From: Verrucomicrobiota bacterium
GTDB lineage: Bacteria > Verrucomicrobiota > Verrucomicrobiia > Opitutales > Coraliomargaritaceae
Direction: 5' to 3'
Assembly: GCA_027620575.1 (NCBI GenBank)
Contig: JAQCDT010000070.1
Coordinates: forward strand, 1-6,412
DNA length: 6,412 nucleotides
Shown: positions 1-6,370 of the stretch, piece after piece
Position numbering within the stretch: the stretch's first letter is position 1
Layout: each line of letters begins with the position of its first letter
Notes under the pieces: generated by a model
Database searches by the model: none
The model's input: the letters and a program-made list of their open reading frames with translations, nothing else
Told to the model about the DNA's origin: nothing
Position numbers and translations under genes: made by a program

Positions 1-50
1 CAGTAGGTCTAATAACATTATTACTAATTCTAAATATTAGTTTTATTTAA
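1..50 (+). CDS. Possible C-terminal tail of an upstream membrane protein (partial)
   Basis: The frame beginning at base 3 is open from the window edge to a TAA at 48-50 and reads VGLITLLLILNISFI, an almost wholly hydrophobic stretch like the end of a membrane helix. It stops 27 nt before the cydA start on the same strand, so it could be the preceding gene in the operon. Only 15 codons are visible, and AT-rich DNA gives hydrophobic translations by chance, so neither the gene nor its family can be established. The other two plus frames close at bases 6 and 40. Confidence 0.3.
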   Translation, partial: VGLITLLLILNISFI

Positions 51-77
51 GTCTAGTAAAAAATAAGTACCGTACTA

Positions 78-1466
78 ATGGAAGTAGATTCAATTATCTT
101 ATCTCGAATTCAATTTGCTGCGAATATTACATTTCACATAATGTTTCCATCCATCACTATAGCATTAGGTTGGATATTACTATTTTTCAAAATTCGCTTC
201 AATATGACACAAGATGAAGCGTGGATGAAAGCGTATTTTTTCTTCACCAAAGTCTTTGCACTCAGTTTTTCCATCGGAGTAGTGAGTGGTGTAACTATGT
301 CATTTCAATTTGGTACTAATTGGCCTGGTTTCATGGAAACTGTAGGTAATATAGCTGGCCCACTTTTAGCATATGAGGTGCTGACAGCTTTCTTCCTAGA
401 GGCAACTTTTTTAGGGGTTATGCTTTTTGGGTTTAGTCGAGTCCCTGGTTGGCTTCATACAATGGCTACATTTTTAGTCGCTATGGGCACTACAGCTTCA
501 GCATTTTGGATTTTGGTGTTGAATAGTTGGATGCATACGCCAGCAGGGTTTGAGATGATTGCAAATGTTAATGGCTTAATGCAAGCCCATGTGACTAGCT
601 GGTGGGACGTTGTTTTTAATCCGTCTATGCCTTATCGCCTAATTCACATGCTTTTGGCATCAGGTTTAACGGCCTCATTTTTGATTACTGGATTATCGGC
701 TTACCGTGTGCTTCATAAAGATCGATCTGATTCAGTTATTAAGGCACTGAAAACTTCCATCATTTTAGCGACAATTTTAATTCCTCTACAAATATACATA
801 GGCCATGAACATGGTTTAAATACAAAAGAATATCAGCCAGCTAAACTAGCTGCTATGGATGGTACTTGGAAAACGCAAACAGGTGCTCCCTTAGTTCTTT
901 TTGGTGTTCCTAATCAAGAGCATCAGCGTAATGACTATGCCATTGAAATTCTTTATCTCTCTAGCTTAATTATTACAAATAGAGCAGATGGAGAGGTAAA
1001 AGGCTTGGAAGAGTTTACAGAGCATCCGCCAGTGGCACCTTTGTTTTATGGGTTTAGACTCATGGTTGGCATAGGTATTTTAATGATAATCGTATCGTGG
1101 ACAGGAAGTTATTATCTCTTAAGAGGTAAAAAACTTCCTAAGTACTATCTTTACACATTAGTAGCTATGACGCTTTCTGGATGTCTCGCAACGATCTTAG
1201 GTTGGTATGTGACAGAAATTGGCCGTCAACCGTGGCTTGTACAAGGTGTCCTCACCACAAAAGAAGCACTTGGCTCAGTCAAAAGTGGGATGGTTCTCTC
1301 TACTTTAATTGTATATCTATCCATTTATACCTTTCTAACGATTGGGTATATCATTACGCTTTTCTTTATGGCACGACGGGCGGGTGATGGAGGTCAAAGA
1401 GACCCAGAAAAACAAGTCATTACTGGAGGTGAACGACTTGCGACAATCAATAAAACCACGGGATAA
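78..1466 (+). CDS. cydA: Cytochrome bd-type quinol oxidase subunit I, short Q-loop (CIO-like) class
   Basis: This is the catalytic, heme-bearing subunit of a cytochrome bd oxidase in the inner membrane. With CydB it oxidises quinol and reduces O2 to water without pumping protons. The 462 residues form about nine membrane segments. By alignment from memory to E. coli CydA, H20 is the high-spin heme ligand (H19), H190 and M329 are the b558 ligands (H186, M393), and E100 and E108 match E99 and E107. E380 and R383 lie in the E-x-GRQPW motif (E445/R448). The quinol loop follows about residue 244 and contains QPAKLAAMDGTW. K256 matches K252, but D261 stands where E257 is expected. The protein is about 60 residues shorter than E. 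coli CydA, which fits a short Q-loop. The ATG at 78 lies just before the conserved RIQFAANITFH segment. No good Shine-Dalgarno and no FNR-like dyad is visible in the 77 bases upstream. cydB follows after 16 nt. Confidence 0.96.
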   Translation: MEVDSIILSRIQFAANITFHIMFPSITIALGWILLFFKIRFNMTQDEAWMKAYFFFTKVFALSFSIGVVSGVTMSFQFGTNWPGFMETVGNIAGPLLAYEVLTAFFLEATFLGVMLFGFSRVPGWLHTMATFLVAMGTTASAFWILVLNSWMHTPAGFEMIANVNGLMQAHVTSWWDVVFNPSMPYRLIHMLLASGLTASFLITGLSAYRVLHKDRSDSVIKALKTSIILATILIPLQIYIGHEHGLNTKEYQPAKLAAMDGTWKTQTGAPLVLFGVPNQEHQRNDYAIEILYLSSLIITNRADGEVKGLEEFTEHPPVAPLFYGFRLMVGIGILMIIVSWTGSYYLLRGKKLPKYYLYTLVAMTLSGCLATILGWYVTEIGRQPWLVQGVLTTKEALGSVKSGMVLSTLIVYLSIYTFLTIGYIITLFFMARRAGDGGQRDPEKQVITGGERLATINKTTG

Positions 1467-1470
1467 ATAT

Positions 1471-1475
1471 AAGGA
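1471..1475 (+). promoter_or_regulatory. Ribosome binding site of cydB
   Basis: AAGGA sits 7 nt before the ATG at 1483, in the 16-nt gap after the cydA stop. It is the only clear Shine-Dalgarno sequence among the genes here, and it decides the cydB start against the upstream in-frame ATGs at 1342 and 1387, which lie inside cydA. Confidence 0.6.
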
Positions 1476-1482
1476 TTCAATT

Positions 1483-2496
1483 ATGGTAGAACAAACAATA
1501 ATCGATGGAAATTGGCTTCCTTACTCATTCGCCTTTCTCATGTGCTTATCAATGTTAATTTATGGCGTACTAGATGGATACGATCTTGGAGTAGGGATGC
1601 TTATTGAGAATGCTAATTGGCACGAAAAAGACCGCATGATTGCGTCAATCGGACCTTTTTGGGATGCGAACGAAACCTGGCTCATCCTTGGTATCGGCTT
1701 ACTTCTTGTCGCTTTTCCTATGGCACATGGTATAATACTAACGAAATTATACTTACCTGTCGCAGTGATGCTTTTTGGTTTAATTTTCAGAGGGGTTGCT
1801 TTTGATTTTAGAGCAAAAGTCCCATACCAACAAAAATGGAGGTGGAACAATAAATTCTTTTATGGATCATTACTCATGTCACTAGGACAAGGCTATATGC
1901 TTGGATCTTATATCACAGGATTTGATAGTAGTTTAGCAGGAGTGACTTTTTCTGCATTAATAGCAGTCGTTTTATGTTCTGCTTACTGTTTGGTGGGTGC
2001 TTGTTGGCTGATTATGAAAACGGACAATACATTGCAGGAAAAATCGGTGAAATGGGCCAAATACCATCTAGTAAATTCAGTTGCAGGGTTGGTAGCAATT
2101 TATGCAGTGACCCCACTGATGAACAAACACATTTTTGATAAATTATCCTCCTTTCCAGAGGCTATATTTTATCTGTTGATTGCCTTGTTTACAGTAACTT
2201 TAATCCTTTGGCTCTATAGGCTGTTAAGAAAAATGCCAATGCCCAACGACCGTTATTGCTGGTTGCCTTTTGCCATTACCACCACGATTTATTTGTTCAC
2301 TTTTATCGGTCTAGCCTACAGTTTTTTTCCCTATATCGTGCCTAATAAAATGACTCTTTTAGAAGCTGCGGCAGCACCCGAATCGCTTATAATTATGCTC
2401 TATGGTGCTTTATTAGTACTGCCAATTTTAATCGCCTATACTGCATTTGCTTATTATATTTTTAGGGGCAAGGCCAGAGATTTAAGCTATGATTAA
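1483..2496 (+). CDS. cydB: Cytochrome bd-type quinol oxidase subunit II
   Basis: CydB is the second core subunit of the bd oxidase. It pairs with CydA in the inner membrane and contributes to complex stability and proton delivery. The 337-residue protein shows about nine membrane segments. Family motifs include DGYDLGVGML (31-40), GPFWDANETW (57-66, with D61 matching E. coli D58), FRGVAFDFR (102-110) and a late PYIVPNKMTLLEAAAAPES segment before the last helix. The open frame extends upstream to an ATG at 1342, but that would overlap cydA by 125 nt and add a non-family N-terminus. The ATG at 1483, with AAGGA 7 nt upstream, gives the normal family N-terminus. Close spacing to cydA indicates one transcript. 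I see no cydX-like small ORF downstream and no cydCD in the window. The gene converges with serC across a 78-bp gap (2497-2574) with no convincing intrinsic terminator. Confidence 0.95.
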   Translation: MVEQTIIDGNWLPYSFAFLMCLSMLIYGVLDGYDLGVGMLIENANWHEKDRMIASIGPFWDANETWLILGIGLLLVAFPMAHGIILTKLYLPVAVMLFGLIFRGVAFDFRAKVPYQQKWRWNNKFFYGSLLMSLGQGYMLGSYITGFDSSLAGVTFSALIAVVLCSAYCLVGACWLIMKTDNTLQEKSVKWAKYHLVNSVAGLVAIYAVTPLMNKHIFDKLSSFPEAIFYLLIALFTVTLILWLYRLLRKMPMPNDRYCWLPFAITTTIYLFTFIGLAYSFFPYIVPNKMTLLEAAAAPESLIIMLYGALLVLPILIAYTAFAYYIFRGKARDLSYD

Positions 2497-2574
2497 AAAA
2501 TAGGCTACTTGCTAGTTGCGACATTTAACCAGCAGTACTTACTCAGCTATTTATAAATTAGAGAGCACGATGCT

Positions 2575-3720
2575 TTAAGACTTAATAGACTCAAAAGCCC
2601 ATTCAATCCATGGTAGCAATGCTTCAACGGATGCTGTTTCAACAGTGGCACCACACCAAATACGAATGCCTGGAGGAGCATCTCGATAACTGCCTATATC
2701 ATAGGCAACACCTTCTTTTTCCAAAAGTGCAACTAATGCCTTAGCTTTACTTGCTTGTTCTTCAGGAGACAAAGCCATATACCAAGGAGCAACTATCTTC
2801 AAGCAAATAGAGGTATTTGATCGTGTTTCAGCATCTTCAGCAAGAAAGTCTATCCAGTCTGTTTTTTCTACCCAATTGGCTACTGAGGCTAAATTATTAT
2901 TTGATCTTTGTACCAAGCCCTCAAGTCCCCCAATTGATTGTGCCCATCTAAGCCCATCTAAAGCATCTTCAATACAAAGCATGGACACCGTATTTATGGT
3001 AGCACCAGTAAATATATCTGAAATAACCTTATTTTTTTTAGCTAATTTAAAAATCTTTGGCATTGGCCAAGGAGGCGTATATTCTTCAAGACGTTTTAAA
3101 GCACGAGGACTTAATGCAATCATTCCATGCGCTGCTTCACCGCCCATGACTTTTTGCCAAGACCAGGTAATGACATCCAGTTTTGAATAATCTATATCCA
3201 TAGCAAATACAGCAGAGGTGGCGTCACAAATTGCTAATCCTTCTCGATTATCTGGAATCCAATCTAAGTCTTTTAAACGAACACCCGAGGTTGTTCCATT
3301 GAAGGTGAAAACAACATCATTGGTAAAATCCACCGCGTTTAAATCAGGTAACTGTCCATAATCCGCAACAAATTTTCGTGCATTATCTAATTTAAGCTCG
3401 TTCAGAATGTCTCCGACCCATGTAGAGCCAAAAGATTCCCAGGCTAGTACATCAACACCTCTAGCACCCAGTAAGGACCACATAGCCATCTCAATAGCTC
3501 CAGTATCCGATGCAGGAACAATTCCACACACATAATCTTCGGGTAGCCCTAATAATTCTTTAGATTCGTCGATAACCGATTGGATTCTTTCTTTAGCTAT
3601 TTTTGCTCTATGGGAACGTCCAACTAAAGCTCCATCAAGAGCATTAATTGTCCAACTAGGACGCTTGGCACATGGACCAGATGAGAAATTAGGACTGAGT
3701 GGCTTTTCGTTTGGTTTCAT
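2575..3720 (-). CDS. serC: Phosphoserine aminotransferase (serC_2 / Methanosarcina-alphaproteobacterial type)
   Basis: This cytosolic PLP enzyme of serine biosynthesis converts 3-phosphohydroxypyruvate and glutamate to phosphoserine and 2-oxoglutarate. The 381-residue protein is a fold-type I aminotransferase. The N-terminus has NFSSGPCAKRP and GRSHRAK, typical of this SerC subtype. PASDTGAIEMAMWSLLG (69-85) forms the PLP phosphate-binding region. D166 in ICDATSAVF should pair with the pyridine nitrogen, and K190 in WSWQKVMGGEAAHG is the Schiff-base lysine. GIRIWCGATVE (351-361) holds a likely carboxylate-binding arginine. The length is normal and nothing is missing. It is the last gene of a minus-strand cluster, 28 nt after the 107-residue gene. 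The ATG at 3720 lies directly before the conserved N-terminus, though without a recognisable Shine-Dalgarno. The usual neighbour serA is not in the window. Confidence 0.93.
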   Translation of the reverse strand: MKPNEKPLSPNFSSGPCAKRPSWTINALDGALVGRSHRAKIAKERIQSVIDESKELLGLPEDYVCGIVPASDTGAIEMAMWSLLGARGVDVLAWESFGSTWVGDILNELKLDNARKFVADYGQLPDLNAVDFTNDVVFTFNGTTSGVRLKDLDWIPDNREGLAICDATSAVFAMDIDYSKLDVITWSWQKVMGGEAAHGMIALSPRALKRLEEYTPPWPMPKIFKLAKKNKVISDIFTGATINTVSMLCIEDALDGLRWAQSIGGLEGLVQRSNNNLASVANWVEKTDWIDFLAEDAETRSNTSICLKIVAPWYMALSPEEQASKAKALVALLEKEGVAYDIGSYRDAPPGIRIWCGATVETASVEALLPWIEWAFESIKS

Positions 3721-3748
3721 CTTAAAATAATCAGTGTTTGTGTAAATA

Positions 3749-4072
3749 TTATTGCTTTTCCCAAGAGAGCGAAGTGACCGCCTCTATTTGATTTGAATTT
3801 AATGCTAAAAATAAATCATAAGCTTTATTCAATGCAACATTGGAAATAAATCGAACGGGTTCTTCTTTTTTATTCATATTTTCTAAGGTGAGAATATTAG
3901 GGTCCGAATAAATTAATACATACCCAGATAAATAATGCGTTAAAGAAACATCGCGAAGAGGGCAGTCCTCTGTGTCATTTGAAAATAAAGCATTCAGGTG
4001 TGATAGAATCGTGTCTTTATCTGGATTGATAAACATACGACCAAAAGCATCGATAATACAGGTATGTTCCAT
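3749..4072 (-). CDS. Uncharacterised 107-residue protein between ArgA-like gene and serC
   Basis: I do not recognise this family. The protein is small and soluble, with no signal peptide or membrane helix. It opens with MEHTCIIDAFGRMFINPDKD, continues through a polar middle containing DTEDCPLRDVSLTHYLSGY (about 33-51), and ends in a predicted helix NKAYDLFLALNSNQIEAV (about 82-99). Two cysteines (C5, C37) and histidines H3, H25 and H46 are present, but they form no recognised metal-binding pattern. Its ATG lies 3 nt after the stop of the ArgA-like gene, so translation is probably coupled, and serC follows 28 nt downstream. That placement and gene-like residue composition support a real gene. 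Any link to arginine or serine metabolism is inferred from location only. Confidence 0.75.
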   Translation of the reverse strand: MEHTCIIDAFGRMFINPDKDTILSHLNALFSNDTEDCPLRDVSLTHYLSGYVLIYSDPNILTLENMNKKEEPVRFISNVALNKAYDLFLALNSNQIEAVTSLSWEKQ

Positions 4073-4075
4073 CGA

Positions 4076-5248
4076 TTAAACCAACTCTTTCTTAAGAACA
4101 AAAGAGTTTCTCTTATTTTCTTTATACTTTAACTGTCGCTCCTCAGGTAATTCATGGAATTCAGCCTCTGTAAAACCACATTTCGATTGGAAAAACTTTG
4201 AAGCATCCACTGTAAGAACAAATGCAGAAAGATATCCCTTTTTATAAGCTTTTTCACAAGCATCATTCACCAACTTGCGACCTATGCCACGTCCATTATA
4301 ATAAGGTTGCACAAAGACGCTACCAATTTCCACCGAGCGATCTTCTTTGAAATAATGAATGCAGGTACAGGCTACAATACTTCCATCGATTTCATAAACA
4401 CAGTAATCGTCTATTTTTTCTTGTATCGTATCTAGGGAACGATTCAAAAGCGCATCCCTCTTAACTGCATTTTTTGTGAGATTATGTAAGGCTTGTACAT
4501 CGTTGATATTAGCCTCACGAATAATTTCATACTTATTGGAATGTATCATTGTACCAATTCCAACCTTATCAAAGAGTTCATTGAGCAAGGCATTATGTAT
4601 ATTACAGTTTAGGAAATGAACCCGCTCAATTTTTAGATCGATTGCTTCTATGGCTAACTGACTATAGTTCAAAAACCAATCTGGCAGTTGATCGGCTGAC
4701 TCCTTCAACAAATTATCTTTCAACTCACTTGCAGAGATATTTGTCAACGGTTCCTCATTGATTATTGGACACTGATTATTGCTAAGAAAAATTAATTTAT
4801 GTATTTGAGTCGTTTGACAGAGCTCTTTGAAAGCAGAGTGACTTTCAAAATTTATCGAGCTATCCTTGGGTCGTATAAGGCACACACTCTGTTTATCAAA
4901 CGATTGCTTAATCTTTTCAGCTAAGTCAATGTAACTAGCACCTGAATCACTTAACGTTAGTTCATCAATATCAAGCGAGTCTTGAAGACTAGAAAGAGCC
5001 AATAGTTGCTTGAGATTGATTAAAAAGAATTCACCTTGTTTGAATTGATAAAAAAATAGGCAAATTCGTATGTTTAGTGAATCTAACACCTCAATTTCTT
5101 TCAAGATAGTAGAAAAGATATCTGTTTGAATTAATGCTTCATCTATACCAATGAAAAATGTTTGCCTTCTAAACAAGCGAACATAACGAAGTATCCCAGG
5201 CAAGTCCGAGGGAGTAATGAGATTACTATGGAATACTGCTTTATTCAT
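4076..5248 (-). CDS. argA: ArgA-like N-acetylglutamate synthase: eroded amino-acid-kinase domain plus GNAT domain
   Basis: This is probably amino-acid N-acetyltransferase, which acetylates glutamate with acetyl-CoA as the first step of arginine biosynthesis. Residues 11-237 resemble the kinase-fold regulatory half of ArgA: LRYVRLFRRQTFFIGIDEAL (20-39) matches its opening strand and RVHFLNCNIHNALLNELF (209-226) its closing segment. Residues 240-390 are a GNAT domain, beginning YEIIREANINDVQAL, with acetyl-CoA loop YYNGRGIGRKL (316-326) and the terminal CGFTEAEFHELP region. At 390 residues it is shorter than E. coli ArgA (443), and the difference lies in the kinase-fold half. The glycine-rich KLGG/MLGGE element expected near residue 34 reads GIDEA, and the next glycine-rich loop is also lost. 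The ATG at 5248 has no clear Shine-Dalgarno. The gene heads the minus-strand cluster. Alternatively, it is an ArgA relative with another acceptor amine. Confidence 0.72.
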   Translation of the reverse strand: MNKAVFHSNLITPSDLPGILRYVRLFRRQTFFIGIDEALIQTDIFSTILKEIEVLDSLNIRICLFFYQFKQGEFFLINLKQLLALSSLQDSLDIDELTLSDSGASYIDLAEKIKQSFDKQSVCLIRPKDSSINFESHSAFKELCQTTQIHKLIFLSNNQCPIINEEPLTNISASELKDNLLKESADQLPDWFLNYSQLAIEAIDLKIERVHFLNCNIHNALLNELFDKVGIGTMIHSNKYEIIREANINDVQALHNLTKNAVKRDALLNRSLDTIQEKIDDYCVYEIDGSIVACTCIHYFKEDRSVEIGSVFVQPYYNGRGIGRKLVNDACEKAYKKGYLSAFVLTVDASKFFQSKCGFTEAEFHELPEERQLKYKENKRNSFVLKKELV

Positions 5249-5293
5249 GAAGCTTTGAGAATTATTGAATATTTAATTGAAGCTGTTGAATTA
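5248..5293. repeat. Imperfect direct repeat in the divergent argA-like/xerD region
   Basis: TGAAGCTTTGAGAATTA at 5248-5264 is repeated as TGAAGCTGTTGAATTA at 5278-5293, 30 bp (about three helical turns) apart. TTGAA-type cores occur at 5255 (TTGAG), 5265, 5277 and 5286. The spacing would suit a DNA-binding regulator, but AT-rich DNA produces such matches easily. Confidence 0.3.
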
Positions 5294-5305
5294 ACAAGCT
5301 GTAAT
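5277..5305 (+). promoter_or_regulatory. Candidate sigma70-type promoter of xerD
   Basis: TTGAAG (5277-5282, four of six to TTGACA) and TGTAAT (5300-5305, five of six to TATAAT) are separated by exactly 17 bp. The expected transcript start near 5311-5313 would leave only about 6-8 nt before the TTG start codon at 5319. The spacer contains an imperfect 20-bp dyad (5281-5300, AGCT at both ends, centred on AATT) that could be an operator. The assignment comes from inspection only. Confidence 0.35.
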
Positions 5306-5318
5306 TAAACAAGATTCA

Positions 5319-6230
5319 TTGAGTACAAATACTACAGATTTATTTCAAAACGCAATTGAACTCTATCTCACGTGGTTGGAGCTGGATAAAGGTTTATGCA
5401 AACACACGGTTAAAAGTTACCATTCAGACATTTCACAATTTCTAAAATTCATCTTAAGTAAAAAGATTAAGTCTTGGGATTCAGTTGAGAATAGCCATTT
5501 TGATGCCTGGCTCAATGAACTTGGCTCTAAGCAACTATCGAAACAAAGTCAGTCACGCAAATTCACTTCAATTCGTTCATTCTGCAAATTTCTTATTGAA
5601 GAGAAAATAATCCATAAAGACTTTTCCGAATTAAGTTATCGACCTAAATTAGATAAAAAACTTCCGGTAAGCTTAGAAATAGGGGAGATGAATCAACTGA
5701 TTAATGCCGCAAAGACAGACACTACCTATGGATTAAGGGACTACTGTATCATTGAATTAATGTACAGTGCAGGGTTAAGAGTATCTGAACTATGTTTTCT
5801 AAAAATTGAACATATAAATATAGAAGCCGGTATTTTGAGAGTTTTTGGCAAAGGTTCTAAAGAAAGGATAGTGCCACTTGGAGTTAATGCTTCAAAAGCA
5901 TTAGATGCTTACTTGGTTCGTTCTCGTCCAAGCTTTGTAAACACGAATACAGATACAGCCGTATTTCTAAGTCGATTGGGTAAAGGCTTATCTAGAAAAA
6001 CCATATGGCATTTAATAAAACGCTACTCAGAAAAAGCGTTAATCAAAAAAGTAATTAAACCACATACATTAAGACATTCCTTTGCTACGCACTTACTTGA
6101 AGGAGGCGCAGACCTAAGATCTATTCAGGATTTACTCGGACATGCTGATATTTCAACAACGCAAATCTATACAAGTATGCAAAAGGCACGCCTTCAAGAA
6201 GAACATGCAATTCACCATCCGAGAAAATAA
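5319..6230 (+). CDS. xerD: Tyrosine recombinase XerD (TTG start)
   Basis: This is a site-specific tyrosine recombinase that, with a partner Xer protein, resolves chromosome dimers at a dif site. The 303 residues (E. coli XerD has 298) divide into an N-terminal SAM-like DNA-binding domain (about 8-95) and a catalytic domain (about 115-295). The active-site set is complete: R154 (AGLRVSEL), K178 (FGKGSKER), H249 and R252 (PHTLRHSFATHLLEGG), H275 (LLGHADISTTQ) and nucleophile Y284. The terminal HHPRK tail resembles XerD more than XerC. The start is TTG at 5319; in frame there is no ATG or GTG between the upstream stop (5292-5294) and this codon, and it gives the normal length. No Shine-Dalgarno precedes it. 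The gene diverges from the ArgA-like gene and ends 15 nt before the tRNA-Glu 3' end. The XerC-versus-XerD choice is moderately certain; a phage or island integrase is less likely because length and motifs are housekeeping-like. Confidence 0.88.
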   Translation: MSTNTTDLFQNAIELYLTWLELDKGLCKHTVKSYHSDISQFLKFILSKKIKSWDSVENSHFDAWLNELGSKQLSKQSQSRKFTSIRSFCKFLIEEKIIHKDFSELSYRPKLDKKLPVSLEIGEMNQLINAAKTDTTYGLRDYCIIELMYSAGLRVSELCFLKIEHINIEAGILRVFGKGSKERIVPLGVNASKALDAYLVRSRPSFVNTNTDTAVFLSRLGKGLSRKTIWHLIKRYSEKALIKKVIKPHTLRHSFATHLLEGGADLRSIQDLLGHADISTTQIYTSMQKARLQEEHAIHHPRK

Positions 6231-6245
6231 TTAGTGATGAAAAAA

Positions 6246-6323
6246 TGGCCTCCCGTAGGGGATTCGAACCCCTGTCGCCAGGATGAAAACCTGGTGTCCT
6301 AGGCCGGGCTAGACGAACGGGAG
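6246..6323 (-). tRNA. tRNA-Glu, anticodon UUC
   Basis: Read on the minus strand, the gene folds into a complete cloverleaf. The acceptor stem CTCCCGT pairs with ACGGGAG in seven bp. The D arm is GTCT/GGAC with an 11-nt loop. The anticodon stem CCAGG/CCTGG encloses TTTTCAT with anticodon TTC at 6287-6285. The T arm is AGGGG-TTCGAAT-CCCCT. Discriminator G (6249) is followed by an encoded CCA (6248-6246), then six T residues (6245-6240). It supplies Glu-tRNA for GAA/GAG codons. It lies tail to tail with xerD. Confidence 0.97.
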
Positions 6324-6342
6324 AGAACCTTAAAAGATAAGG

Positions 6343-6370
6343 AAGTTAGAAAGCTATTCTCCAACTGCAA
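6343..6370 (-). promoter_or_regulatory. Candidate promoter of tRNA-Glu with AT-rich upstream element
   Basis: On the minus strand, TTGCAG (6370-6365) and TAACTT (6348-6343) are separated by 16 bp and lie about 20 nt before the mature tRNA 5' end, leaving a short leader. Just upstream, 6371-6412 is nearly all A and T with A-tracts on this strand, resembling an UP element of strong stable-RNA promoters. No other gene is visible between 6324 and the window end. Confidence 0.4.

Noticed and set aside
1181..1387. Small plus-strand open frame inside the cydA 3' end
   Set aside because: Out-of-frame shadow of a strongly conserved cydA region (GRQPW and last helix); the translation has no family features.
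1342..1482. In-frame upstream extension of cydB starting at ATG 1342
   Set aside because: It would overlap cydA by 125 nt, adds 47 polar residues not typical of CydB, and has no ribosome site; the ATG at 1483 has AAGGA at good spacing.
1560..1850. Open frames on both strands inside cydB (1560-1850 minus, 1617-1805 plus)
   Set aside because: They overlie conserved CydB motifs in other frames and have shadow-like composition.
2498..2552. Possible terminator hairpin between cydB and serC
   Set aside because: AAATAG (2498-2503) can pair with CTATTT (2547-2552), with an inner bulged stem TACTTGCT/AGCAGTA, but pairing is AT-rich, the loop is large and no clean U-tract follows.
2876..3190. 104-codon plus-strand open frame antisense to serC
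   Set aside because: It lies wholly inside serC, opposite the PLP-lysine region; its translation resembles no protein and it has no ribosome site.
5264..5281. ARG-box (ArgR operator) call upstream of the ArgA-like gene
   Set aside because: Half-sites are separated by five rather than four A/T bases and the second half is ATTGA rather than ATTCA, so it is kept only as a hint in the repeat finding.
5319..6323. Genomic-island or prophage end (integrase next to tRNA)
   Set aside because: The recombinase has XerD length and motifs, no duplicated tRNA end is seen in the window, and the neighbours are ordinary metabolic genes.
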